A stretch of 64,000 nt of DNA from Sphingomonas hankyongi (GTDB lineage: Bacteria; Pseudomonadota; Alphaproteobacteria; Sphingomonadales; Sphingomonadaceae): NCBI RefSeq assembly GCF_023516575.1, contig NZ_JAMGBE010000002.1:620001-684000 (forward strand). The letters are read 5' to 3'. This document shows, one piece after another, positions 31,953 to 40,837 of this stretch. The stretch's first letter is position 1. Every line of letters begins with the position of its first letter. The notes under the pieces were generated by a model. The model saw only the letters and a list, made by a program, of their open reading frames with translations, searched no databases and had not been told where the DNA came from. A program made the translations under genes and the position numbers.

Positions 31953-33782
31953 ATGAGCGTTGCGTATTCTGGCGTGTACGTATTCGGTGACAGCCTCGTC
32001 GACGCGGGCAATGCGCTGAAACTCGCACAAACCTACGACTATTTCCCCTTCACGGACCTGCCCAGCGGCGCGCCGACCGCGGACAAGGGGTATTACAAGG
32101 GCCGCTTCACCGACGGCTACACATTCGCCGACCTGCTGAGCAACAAGTTCGTTGGAATGCCGACAAAGCCGGTCTTCCCGTTCGGCTACGACGATCCTTA
32201 CCTCGGCATTTCCTTCGGTTTCTTCTCGGATCCGAGCGGCAAGAATCTCAACTTCGCTTATGGCGGAGGGCAGATCCGCCAGGGTGACGAGGCGGTTCCG
32301 GACATGGACGACCAAACCGACGCGTTCCGGGACGCAGTCGACGGCCACGCGGATCCCAACGCGCTTCACCTTTTCGTCTTCGGGGCCAACGACGTTCACG
32401 ACCTGGTCCCGAAGAGCGCGCCGTGGGTCGATGAAGCGACCGCAATCGCGATCCTGACGGATGCTGCGGACGAGTGGGTCGAAGAGATCAACGATGTCAT
32501 CGCGATGGGCGGCAAGAACGTGTTGGCGCTCGGCGTGCCGGACATCGGGATCCAGCCTTATTACAACGGATCGCCCGATGAAGCTCAGCGGCGGGCCGTC
32601 GCAACCCATTATGCCGAGCTGCTCGACGGCCTGATCCGTGACCGGCTCGGCCAGATCAACTCGCCCAACTTCCATTTTGTCGGCTTCACCGAAATGGCCG
32701 GAAGCGTCCTGGGAGAAATGGCGCAGCTCTATCCCGGCGGAGTCTATCCACTAAACACCAGCTCTCTGGTCTTCTTCGACGCTGTGCATCCGACTGCGCA
32801 GCTCCACGCCATGGCTGCCGCCTACATGCTCGACAGCCTCAATGGCACAAGCGCGGGCGAAGCGTTCCCGCTGGCCACGCCGAACATGAAGCTGTCCGGC
32901 ACGATTTCGGCCGTGGGCGAAGTCGACAAGCTCAGCTTCGCGCTTGCCGCGAACAGCAGTTACACGTTCGAGATGCTCGGCCTTAGCTCCGGCAAGCTGC
33001 CGGGCCTCGTAAGCTCCCAGGTTCTTGCCGATCCGAAGCTGCGGATTGTCGGGCCGGACGGCTCGGTGTCGGTCGATGACGATGGCGGCGTGGGGCTCGA
33101 TTCCCATCTGCAATTCACGACCGGGGCAGCAGGCACTTACACGCTCGAGCTGTCGGGCGTCGGGAGCCTCACGGGCGCTTACACGGTGCAGGCGCAGAAC
33201 CAGTCGGTTCACGACGATGTCTACCGGGTGACCAGTGCCAGCACTCTGGTGCTCGAAGGCGCGAACGGCGGCACCGATCAGCTGCTGTCGACCGTGAGCT
33301 ATACGCTTTCGGCCGGATCGTCGATCGAGGCGCTGGCAGCTGCAAACGCCGCCAGCACGGCGTCGATCAATCTGATCGGCAATGAGCTTGCCCAGTCAGT
33401 TACCGGAAACGCGGGAGGCAATCTCATCGATGGCCGAGGCGGCGCCGACCAGCTGTGGGGCCTAGGCGGCGCCGACACCTTCTATTTCTCATCCGCGCTC
33501 GGCGCGGGAAATGTCGACCGGATCCAGGATTACAACGCGCGTCACGACACCATCAGGCTGGACGACCAGGTCTTCACGGCTCTGCCTGCGGGGAACCTGG
33601 CGGCAGGGGCATTTTACACCGGTGCCGCAGCTCACGATTCCGACGACCGGATCATCTACAACCCCGTGACCCATCAGCTGTTCTACGACCCTGACGGCAA
33701 TGGCGTACAGGCGCCCGTGCAGTTCGCGGAGGTTTACGGCACCAACGTGAAGCTTACTTCCGCCGACTTTGTCGTGAGCTGA
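31953..33782 (+). CDS. GDSL/SGNH hydrolase with RTX-like C-terminal export region
   Basis: 609 residues without an N-terminal signal peptide. The GDSL block FGDSLVDAGN lies near residue 10 (Ser13), and the catalytic Asp-x-x-His block DAVHP near residue 276. The middle is a beta-sandwich (about 310-420) of the pre-peptidase C-terminal type. The tail has GNAGGNLIDGRGGADQLWGLGGADTFYF, a calcium-binding RTX nonapeptide-like unit followed by a type I secretion-style end. Probably an esterase or lipase secreted by a T1SS encoded elsewhere. Confidence 0.85.
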   Translation: MSVAYSGVYVFGDSLVDAGNALKLAQTYDYFPFTDLPSGAPTADKGYYKGRFTDGYTFADLLSNKFVGMPTKPVFPFGYDDPYLGISFGFFSDPSGKNLNFAYGGGQIRQGDEAVPDMDDQTDAFRDAVDGHADPNALHLFVFGANDVHDLVPKSAPWVDEATAIAILTDAADEWVEEINDVIAMGGKNVLALGVPDIGIQPYYNGSPDEAQRRAVATHYAELLDGLIRDRLGQINSPNFHFVGFTEMAGSVLGEMAQLYPGGVYPLNTSSLVFFDAVHPTAQLHAMAAAYMLDSLNGTSAGEAFPLATPNMKLSGTISAVGEVDKLSFALAANSSYTFEMLGLSSGKLPGLVSSQVLADPKLRIVGPDGSVSVDDDGGVGLDSHLQFTTGAAGTYTLELSGVGSLTGAYTVQAQNQSVHDDVYRVTSASTLVLEGANGGTDQLLSTVSYTLSAGSSIEALAAANAASTASINLIGNELAQSVTGNAGGNLIDGRGGADQLWGLGGADTFYFSSALGAGNVDRIQDYNARHDTIRLDDQVFTALPAGNLAAGAFYTGAAAHDSDDRIIYNPVTHQLFYDPDGNGVQAPVQFAEVYGTNVKLTSADFVVS

Positions 33783-33877
33783 GGCCGACCCTCCTGCGAA
33801 AGGCAGCGGGCCATTGCGCAGACGAGTCGCCCCTGCGATGTTTCCGCCATGAAGACGCGCTTGGGTTGGGCGTAGCC

Positions 33878-34555
33878 GTGAGCAACAGCGACCTGTCCTT
33901 CGTGAATCGCCGCGATTGGCCTTCGGATAAGGAAGAGGCCGCGCAATTGCTCAAAGCGCGGTGGGATTATCGCTGGATCTCGGCCTCCGACGCGCGCTGG
34001 GCCGATCGGCCGACGCCCACGGAGGTGATCGACGCGGTGGCTTCTGGCTGGCTACCCAAGAGCGGGCGCATGCTGGACCTGGGCTGCGGCACGGCCGAGA
34101 TTGCCGCCTGGTTCGCCGAGCGCGGATACGAGGCGACCGGCGTCGACATAGCGCAAGGGGCCCTGGATCAGGCCGCCAAAAGGCACGCGGACCTTTCGCG
34201 GCCCATCGAATTCATCGCAGCCGATTTGTGCACCCAGACGCTGCCAGGCCGAACATTCGACATCCTCATCGACCGCGGCTGCCTCCATCAGATCCCCGAG
34301 AATCTCGTCGCCGATTATGTCCGCAACATTGCGTCGCTCGCAGCGCCGGACGCGAGGATGATGCTGTTCATGAAGGCCTTTCGCGAAGGGCCCGTAAGCG
34401 ATCTCCTCGAAGAGATGGAGCTGCGCACGGACTGGGTCCGCCGCATCTTCGCCGGTCACTTCGCGCTCGAGCGGGCGCTTCCTACTTTCCTCAATCCCGA
34501 CAATCCGAAATTCCCGCTTCCGGGGATGGCCTTCTGGCTGTCGCGAACCCCGTAA
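33878..34555 (+). CDS. class I SAM-dependent methyltransferase
   Basis: 225 residues with motif I MLDLGCGTAEIAAWF (SAM-binding Gly loop), GVDIAQGALDQA for the acidic ribose contact, and FDILIDRGCLHQIPE as the post-II region. The type resembles small-molecule (thiopurine/tellurite-like) methyltransferases; the substrate is unknown. GTG 33878 is selected; a TTG at 33866 is possible. It ends 3 nt before the convergent PLP-enzyme gene. Confidence 0.8.
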   Translation: MSNSDLSFVNRRDWPSDKEEAAQLLKARWDYRWISASDARWADRPTPTEVIDAVASGWLPKSGRMLDLGCGTAEIAAWFAERGYEATGVDIAQGALDQAAKRHADLSRPIEFIAADLCTQTLPGRTFDILIDRGCLHQIPENLVADYVRNIASLAAPDARMMLFMKAFREGPVSDLLEEMELRTDWVRRIFAGHFALERALPTFLNPDNPKFPLPGMAFWLSRTP

Positions 34556-34558
34556 CGC

Positions 34559-35887
34559 TCACACCGCGTCGAGCGCGTTCGCGAAGTCGGCGATAAGATC
34601 GTCGGGGTCTTCGACGCCGATCGAGATGCGAAGCAGGTTGTCGGTGATGTCGAGCTGCTTTTTGCGCTCGTCCGGGACCGACAAATGGGTCATCGCGGCG
34701 GGCGCGCTAGCCAGCGTCTCCGTGCCGCCAAGGCTGACCGCAAGATGCGCGATGCTGAGATTGTCGAGGAAAGCGAAGGCCTCCTTCTCGCCGCCCTTAA
34801 GGTAGAGCGAGAAAGTGGAACCGGCGCCGGTGCAATGGCGGCGATAGATGTCCGCCTGGCGGGAACCTTCCTCGAGGAAGCCGAGGTAGCCGATCTTCTC
34901 GACCTTCGGGTGGTCTCGCAGGAAGGCGCAGACTTTCGCAGCGCTCTCGCCTGCTTTGGTCATCCGAAGTTCCAGCGTTTCCAGGCTGCGCAAAAGCATC
35001 CAGGCGGTGTTCGGGTCGCAAATGCCGCCCATAACGTTGCGCATCATGCGCGCCTTGTCGATCACCGACCTCTTGCCGACCAAAGCGCCGGCGACGAGGT
35101 CGCTATGGCCGCCGGCATATTTGGTGAGGCTGTAAACGCTGATGTCCGCGCCCTGTTCGAGCGGCTTCGCCCACAATGGTCCGAGGAAGGTGTTGTCGAT
35201 CGCGATGGGCGGAAGCTCATCCTGATCGCCGAACGCGGCCTGCCGGGCTGCGTGTACGGCCTCGACGTCGACCAGCTGATTAGTCGGGTTGGCCGGACTT
35301 TCGAGGTAGATGACCGCGACGCGGCCCTTGGCCTTGGCGCGCGCCATCACGTCATCGAGCTCCTCGCGGGTCGCGCCGGCCGGGAAGTCGACGAAGTGCA
35401 CGCCGAATTGCGGGAGGATCTTGTCGATGATGGTCTCACTCGCCGCATAGAGGGGTCCGGAGTGGATCACGACGTCGCCAGGTCGCACCAGCGCGAGGAG
35501 CAGCACCGCGATCGCCGTCATGCCGCTGGAGAAGGTCAGCGCGGATTCGGCGTCTTCCCAAATCCGCAGGCGATCCTCGAGGATTTCCTGGTTGGGCCCG
35601 TTGAAGCGCGAGTAGACGAGGCCCTCGGCAGTGCCACCGCCGGGCCGCTTGCCGGTAATCCCTTCGAAGAAGCGCTTCCCGTCCGCGGCCTTTTCAAACA
35701 CGAAGGTCGAGGTCAGGAATATCGGCGCCTTGAGCGAGCCTTCGGAAAGCGCGGGGTCGAACCCGTAGCCCATCATCAAAGTAGCAGGCTTGAGCTTGTG
35801 GTTTCCGATGGTCGTCGGCGTTTGCCGCGGCGGCCGCCGGCTGGACGGCATGGGGTCAAACTCGGTTTCGTCGAACTCTTCGGACAA
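34559..35887 (-). CDS. Cys/Met-metabolism PLP enzyme (cystathionine gamma-synthase family)
   Basis: 442 residues. The fold-type I signature YSRFNGPNQEILEDRL, FSSGMTAI and IDNTFLGP are present, with the PLP lysine in YSLTKYAGGHSD near residue 250 and the C-terminal GGTETLASAPAAMTH. It matches the subgroup annotated as cystathionine gamma-synthase family protein, which includes methionine gamma-lyase-like enzymes. The exact reaction (gamma-replacement or elimination) is not set by sequence alone. The long Ser/Pro/Glu N-terminus is unusual. Confidence 0.85.
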   Translation of the reverse strand: MSEEFDETEFDPMPSSRRPPRQTPTTIGNHKLKPATLMMGYGFDPALSEGSLKAPIFLTSTFVFEKAADGKRFFEGITGKRPGGGTAEGLVYSRFNGPNQEILEDRLRIWEDAESALTFSSGMTAIAVLLLALVRPGDVVIHSGPLYAASETIIDKILPQFGVHFVDFPAGATREELDDVMARAKAKGRVAVIYLESPANPTNQLVDVEAVHAARQAAFGDQDELPPIAIDNTFLGPLWAKPLEQGADISVYSLTKYAGGHSDLVAGALVGKRSVIDKARMMRNVMGGICDPNTAWMLLRSLETLELRMTKAGESAAKVCAFLRDHPKVEKIGYLGFLEEGSRQADIYRRHCTGAGSTFSLYLKGGEKEAFAFLDNLSIAHLAVSLGGTETLASAPAAMTHLSVPDERKKQLDITDNLLRISIGVEDPDDLIADFANALDAV

Positions 35888-35988
35888 GCTTCATCTCCTC
35901 TTCGGCGCGGGCATTAGCGCCTGCCGCCGACTTGCGCCAATCAACAGCGCGGCGTTTATCGATAAGACTGGCTTGTGGCTCGTTCGCT

Positions 35989-36753
35989 TCAGGCTGGAAG
36001 CGCGATCATCGAGACCTGACGCCCGTAATCCGCCTCGCCGCGATGAGTCGCGCGGCGGAAGGAGTAAAAGCGATTTTCCGCGGCATAAGTATCCAGCTGT
36101 AGCGCCTCGACGGTGTTGACCCCTGCGGCCCGCAGCCGGTGGACGACGTAAGATGCGAGGTCGAAGTGCGCCTTGGAGTTCTCACCGCGCGTGAAAAATC
36201 GCTCGTTCAGTTCGTCGCTGGCCAGGAAGCGGTCGCGGAAAGCTTCGTCCACCTCATAGGAAGCCTTTGCAATGCAGGGACCGACCGCCGCTGCGATCGC
36301 ATTCCGATCGGCGCCTAGCCGCACCATCGCTTCCACCGTTGCATCCGTCACGCCGCCGAGTGCGCCGCGCCAGCCGGCGTGGGCGGCGCCGATGATCCCC
36401 GCCTCCTCATCGGCGAGAAGGACAGGTGCACAGTCGGCCGTCAAAATGCCGAGCAGCAGGCCCGGGCGGTCCGTCACCATGGCATCCGCATGGGGGCGTT
36501 CGTCCTGCGGCCAGGCTGCGCTCGCGAAGACGACATCGGCCGAATGGACCTGATGAACGGTGACAAGCTTCGCGCCCGGCAGGAGCGCATCCACGGCGCG
36601 ACGGCGATTTTCCGCGATGGCGGCGCGATCGTCATTGCTGCCGTAGCCTATATTCAGTCCGGCGACCTCGCCTGCCGATACTCCGCCGCGGCGGCCGAAG
36701 AAGCCGTGCGGAAGGGCGCCGAGCGACGTCGCGCGCACGATCTCGACGTTCAC
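35989..36753 (-). CDS. pgeF: peptidoglycan editing factor PgeF (laccase-domain)
   Basis: 254 residues of the YfiH/multicopper-oxidase laccase-domain family: VHQVHSADV, TADCAPVLLAD, GAAHAGWRGALGG with the conserved His and Cys metal or purine-site residues, and YSFRRATHRGEADYGRQ at the end. Characterised members hydrolyse a wrong muropeptide precursor or act on purine nucleosides. It overlaps the GNAT gene by ATGA as the last of the lgt-midA-GNAT-pgeF operon. Confidence 0.92.
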   Translation of the reverse strand: MNVEIVRATSLGALPHGFFGRRGGVSAGEVAGLNIGYGSNDDRAAIAENRRRAVDALLPGAKLVTVHQVHSADVVFASAAWPQDERPHADAMVTDRPGLLLGILTADCAPVLLADEEAGIIGAAHAGWRGALGGVTDATVEAMVRLGADRNAIAAAVGPCIAKASYEVDEAFRDRFLASDELNERFFTRGENSKAHFDLASYVVHRLRAAGVNTVEALQLDTYAAENRFYSFRRATHRGEADYGRQVSMIALPA

Positions 36754-37259
36754 AGGTCGAGCCTCAGGATGATGTCGTCATCGGCCTGCTCGCCGACCAT
36801 GAACTTGTAGGGACCGACCTCTTCGAATCCGTAACGCCCATAGAAACGGCGGGCGCGCGGGTTGTCGGTATAGACGGACAGATAGAGTTCGCGTGCGCCG
36901 CGGCGCCGCGCTTCGGCGATGGTCCAATCCATCAAGGTCCTGCCGACGCTGCTCCCGTGCCAGGCCTTGGCGACATAGAGCTGGCTAAGCTCGATCGCCG
37001 GCGCGCGGGGTTCCACCGGGAGACGCAGCGGACCGAGCTTCGAATAGCCGGCGAGCAGTCCCGCCTCCTCGACGACATGGATCGCAAATGACGGGTCCTG
37101 AAGCTGCTCGCGCCAAAGCTCTGCGCCATGTTCTTCGAGGAATGCCTGGAGGTCTTCGGGCCGATAAAGGTGCGCGAAGGTCTCGTCGAACACCTGCTCG
37201 AACAATCCCACGAGCGCGGCTGTGTCGGCCAGCGTAGCGTCACGGTCCAGCATCATCAT
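36750..37259 (-). CDS. GNAT family N-acetyltransferase
   Basis: 169 residues with motif A ELSQLYVAKAWHGSSVGRTLMDWTIAEARRRG (acetyl-CoA loop G-x-x-G-R) and motif B YTDNPRARRFYGRYGFEEVG. The acceptor is unknown. ATG 37259 starts an ATGATGATG run; the stop of midA overlaps. It is enclosed between two operon genes with 4-nt overlaps on both sides. Confidence 0.88.
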   Translation of the reverse strand: MMMLDRDATLADTAALVGLFEQVFDETFAHLYRPEDLQAFLEEHGAELWREQLQDPSFAIHVVEEAGLLAGYSKLGPLRLPVEPRAPAIELSQLYVAKAWHGSSVGRTLMDWTIAEARRRGARELYLSVYTDNPRARRFYGRYGFEEVGPYKFMVGEQADDDIILRLDL

Positions 37260-38233
37260 GCGAACCCTGCCGGCTGCGGCCAGTCCGGGCAATGAATGGC
37301 GAGAACCTTGAACAACTCACCCATCCCGTTTTTTCCCGTCAGCCGCTGCACGGCGGCGGCGAGCTCCGCGGCGCGCTCGGGATTCGCATCGACAAGCGAG
37401 GCCGCGCGCGCGCCAATACCCAGCCGGTTCAGCCATTCACCTTGGCTGACCAGGGGCGTGACGGCGGCGCCCGCATCCACCGCCGATCGACCGATCGCTT
37501 CGAAATCGACATGGCTGGTGAGATCCTGCTCACCCGGCCGATCGAGAACCGGAGCATAGCGATGCCCGCGAACGGCCTGCAGCGTATCGCCCGGTGCGGT
37601 GCGCGCGTGGCCATAGTCCACGATCAGCGCCAGGCCGCCATGGCTCGCAAGGTGCCGTGCGACGTCGCCCGCGGCAGCTTCCCGCGCGGGCGATTCTTCG
37701 TCGATCTCGCCGTCCCGGTCGAACGCCAGCCCTCCGCCGGCGACCACGACATGGCGCTCCTTGCCGCCAGCGAGTTGCCGGATCGGCAACGCGTCCAGGA
37801 ATTCGTTGGCGACGAGCAGCCACGGTCGTTCGGGGAGGTCGGCGATCGCCTCATGCCAGCGGGCGCCCTGAACCGCCTCCGCCTGCGCCTTGCGCAGCAT
37901 GGGACTGGTTTCGACCAGATGCGCATCGCCGGTGAAGCCGGCCGACCTGAGCACCCGCAGGGCGTCCGCGGCGAGCGTGCCGCGGCCGGGCCCCAGTTCC
38001 ACATAAACAGCGTCCGAAGGTGCGCCCGCCGCTTGCCACGCCGCGGCAAGCGCAGCGCCGATCAATTCGCCGAACATCTGGCTGATTTCGGGCGCGGTGG
38101 TGAAGTCGCCTCGGCTACCTAGCGGATCGCGCGTTGCGTAATAATAAGCGTTGCAGGCCTCCATATAGGCCTCGACGCTCAGCGGCCCCTCCGCCCGGAT
38201 ACGATCGCGAAGCGCCCGCTCGAACGGCGTCAC
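37256..38233 (-). CDS. MidA/NDUFAF7-family SAM-dependent methyltransferase
   Basis: 325 residues, family DUF185. It has [36 protein letters not shown], the SAM loop [30 protein letters not shown] and DYGH. The eukaryotic relative dimethylates an arginine of a complex I subunit; the bacterial target is not known. GTG 38233 overlaps the lgt stop (GTGA), which fixes the start more convincingly than earlier codons. Confidence 0.88.
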   Translation of the reverse strand: MTPFERALRDRIRAEGPLSVEAYMEACNAYYYATRDPLGSRGDFTTAPEISQMFGELIGAALAAAWQAAGAPSDAVYVELGPGRGTLAADALRVLRSAGFTGDAHLVETSPMLRKAQAEAVQGARWHEAIADLPERPWLLVANEFLDALPIRQLAGGKERHVVVAGGGLAFDRDGEIDEESPAREAAAGDVARHLASHGGLALIVDYGHARTAPGDTLQAVRGHRYAPVLDRPGEQDLTSHVDFEAIGRSAVDAGAAVTPLVSQGEWLNRLGIGARAASLVDANPERAAELAAAVQRLTGKNGMGELFKVLAIHCPDWPQPAGFA

Positions 38234-39108
38234 GAGACGCTGGCGGTGCCCAAGGTCGGCTCTACGCGCACGCGGCGACGCTTCGCCGTCAACATCAGGT
38301 ACAGCCCGCAGAGAATCATCGGCAAGGAAAGCCACTGACCCATGTGCAGCCCGGTCGCCTGCGCAAAGCCGATCAGCTGCTGATCGGATTCGCGGATGAA
38401 CTCGATGCCGAAGCGGAACAGGCCGTAGAAGAAGAGGAATGCGCCCACGAGCTTGCCAGGCTCGTAGCGCGCCTGCGTCTTCCAGAACATCCAGGCAAGG
38501 ATTGCGAACAGGACGATCCCTTCGAGGATCGCCTCATAAAGCTGGCTCGGATGACGCGGCGGACCGAGGATGCTCCCATAAGGGGTGACTTCGACGAACC
38601 GGACAGCCCAGGGAACTTGAGTCTGCGCGCCCCACAATTCCTGGTTCACGAAATTAGCCAGGCGCCCGAAGAAGAGACCGAACGGAACGCAACAAGCAAC
38701 GTAGTCGTGGATCCGCAACCACGACAGTTTCTCCTTGCGGGCGAGATAGAAGATCCCGAGCGACGTGCCGACAACGCCGCCATGAAACGACATGCCGCCG
38801 TCCCACAGCTTCACGATCTCGAGCGGATGTTGGACGTAGTAGCCCAAATTGTAGAAGAGCACGTAGCCGATACGACCGCCCAGGATGATGCCGAGCGCGG
38901 CGTAGAAAACGAGGTCGTCAGCGTGTCGGCGATCCATCGGGGAGCCGGGCTTGGCGATCAGCTTCAAGAGATACCAATAGCCGACGAAAATACCGGCGAG
39001 GTAGGCGAGGCTGTACCAGCGCAGGTCGAATGGGCCGATGGACAGCGCGACCGGCGACAAGCCAAGATCCGGAAACGCGACGAACTGGGAACTGGTGGCT
39101 TCTTGCAA
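38230..39108 (-). CDS. lgt: prolipoprotein diacylglyceryl transferase
   Basis: 292 residues in several membrane helices. Lgt signatures are [20 protein letters not shown] (essential His region), [17 protein letters not shown] and the Arg-rich RHPSQLYEA. It transfers diacylglycerol to the lipobox cysteine of prolipoproteins. A TTG start at 39108 is proposed because GGGGGAAG lies at the right distance; ATG 39138 would add about ten unconserved residues. It is divergent from the acyl-CoA synthetase gene 65 bp away. Confidence 0.92.
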   Translation of the reverse strand: MQEATSSQFVAFPDLGLSPVALSIGPFDLRWYSLAYLAGIFVGYWYLLKLIAKPGSPMDRRHADDLVFYAALGIILGGRIGYVLFYNLGYYVQHPLEIVKLWDGGMSFHGGVVGTSLGIFYLARKEKLSWLRIHDYVACCVPFGLFFGRLANFVNQELWGAQTQVPWAVRFVEVTPYGSILGPPRHPSQLYEAILEGIVLFAILAWMFWKTQARYEPGKLVGAFLFFYGLFRFGIEFIRESDQQLIGFAQATGLHMGQWLSLPMILCGLYLMLTAKRRRVRVEPTLGTASVS

Positions 39109-39172
39109 GGACTTCCCCCTGATGGGACAGCGTCTCATAAGGTGCGGGATCGCAAAGGGCAAAGGAGGGCCA

Positions 39173-40837
39173 GTGCCGAGCGAACTCGATCGTCGTTACG
39201 ACGAGATTCTTGAGACCCTGACGGCTCCCGGCGGACGCCTCGTCATCGGCAAAGACGAGCGCGGACAGGCCATAGTGACCAATTTCCCGGCGACGATCCC
39301 TTCGCTGTTGCGGACATTCTGTGCGCTTAATGCAGACGCGGAAGCGGTGGTTTCAGGCGATGAGCGCTTCACCTTCGCCGAACTCGATCAGATTTCTGAG
39401 CGGGTGGCGAAAGGCCTCGTCGCGCACGGGATCGCGAAGGGCGACCGGGTGGGAATCGCCATGCGCAACTGCCCGGCGTGGGTCATCGGCTATATGGGCA
39501 TCGTGAAGGCGGGAGCGATCGCCACCTTGCTCAACGGCTGGTGGGAAGCGCACGAAATGGAGCACGCGATCCGCCTTACCGAGCCGAGGCTGATCCTAGC
39601 GGACGCGGCGCGCGGAACGCGCATCGCGGCCCGTTGCAGCGATTACGACATCATGAGCTTTCCCGTTGAGCTGCCGATCGAGCAGGCACTCGGCCAGTTG
39701 TTGAACAGCGGAGACGAAGTCGAACTGCCCGATATCGCTCCCGAAGACGACGCGACGATCCTGTTCACCTCGGGCTCGACCGGAGAATCGAAGGGCGCGC
39801 TTTCCACGCATCGGGCGGTGACAACCGCGACCTACGCTTATTCGACTGGCCTGATGGTGCTGCTTGGGGTCCTCACCGAAGACGGCAATGCACCGGCTTC
39901 GCCCCCGCGGACCTTGCTCAGCGTGCCGCTGTTCCACGTCACGGGCGAAGTCCCGGTGATGCTGAACAGCTTCGTAGTCAGCCGCTGCATGGTCATCATG
40001 CCTAAATGGGATGCGGGCGAGGCGCTCCGGCTGATCGAAAGAGAGAAGATCACCTATTTCGTCGGCGTGCCGACGATGAGCCTGGAGCTGATGACCCACC
40101 CCGACCGGCACAAATACGACCTGACGTCGCTGCGCGACATCACTGCCGGCGGGGCACCGCGGCCAGTCAGCCATGTCGAACGACTCAAGAGCGAATTCCC
40201 GAACGCTCAGCCGGCGCTCGGATACGGGTTGACCGAGACCAACGCGGCGGGGTTCAGCAACTTCTGGGGCAATTATGCCGAGAAGCCGGCTTCGACCGGT
40301 CGCGCGCAGGTTCCGTACATCGAGGCCGCCATTCTGGGCGCCAGCGACGAGCATCTCCCGATCGGCCAGGTTGGCGAAATCGCAATCCGCGGTGCCATCA
40401 ACATCAAATGCTATTGGCGCAACCCGGAGGCGACCAGGGCGCTGTTCACCGCGGATGGATATGTCAGAACCGGCGACGTCGGATATCTCGACGAGGACGG
40501 CTACCTGTTCATCGTCGACCGCAAGAAGGAGATCATCATCCGCGGCGGCGAGAACATCTCCGCCGCTGAAGTGGAAGCCGAATGCTACGCCTGCACGGAT
40601 GTCGCCGAAGTTTCGGTATTCGGGGCGCCTGACGAGCGCCTGGGCGAGGTGCCGATCGCGATCGTCTATCCGCGCGACGGCGCCCAACTCAGCGAGGAGA
40701 CCCTCCGGCAGTTCCTCGAAGGACGGATCGCCCGCTTCAAGGTCCCGGACCGGATCATCGTGTCGCCGGAGCCCCTTCCGCGGCTGGGGACGGGCAAGAT
40801 CGACCGCCGCGCCCTGAAGGCGCAGTACGCGCATTGA
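39173..40837 (+). CDS. AMP-binding acyl-CoA synthetase
   Basis: 554 residues, ANL superfamily. The P-loop-like [10 protein letters not shown] lies near residue 200, YGLTETN near 352, and [31 protein letters not shown] in the hinge region. The C-terminal [10 protein letters not shown] supplies the catalytic lysine. It activates a carboxylic acid to acyl-AMP and then acyl-CoA; chain length is unknown. GTG 39173 has AAAGGAGGG upstream. TTGA overlap with the molybdenum enzyme gene suggests the two are made together. Confidence 0.88.
   Translation: MPSELDRRYDEILETLTAPGGRLVIGKDERGQAIVTNFPATIPSLLRTFCALNADAEAVVSGDERFTFAELDQISERVAKGLVAHGIAKGDRVGIAMRNCPAWVIGYMGIVKAGAIATLLNGWWEAHEMEHAIRLTEPRLILADAARGTRIAARCSDYDIMSFPVELPIEQALGQLLNSGDEVELPDIAPEDDATILFTSGSTGESKGALSTHRAVTTATYAYSTGLMVLLGVLTEDGNAPASPPRTLLSVPLFHVTGEVPVMLNSFVVSRCMVIMPKWDAGEALRLIEREKITYFVGVPTMSLELMTHPDRHKYDLTSLRDITAGGAPRPVSHVERLKSEFPNAQPALGYGLTETNAAGFSNFWGNYAEKPASTGRAQVPYIEAAILGASDEHLPIGQVGEIAIRGAINIKCYWRNPEATRALFTADGYVRTGDVGYLDEDGYLFIVDRKKEIIIRGGENISAAEVEAECYACTDVAEVSVFGAPDERLGEVPIAIVYPRDGAQLSEETLRQFLEGRIARFKVPDRIIVSPEPLPRLGTGKIDRRALKAQYAH

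Noticed and set aside
31803-32675. 290-codon minus-strand frame opposite the GDSL hydrolase
   Set aside because: No ribosome binding site or domain; the plus strand carries the catalytic motifs.
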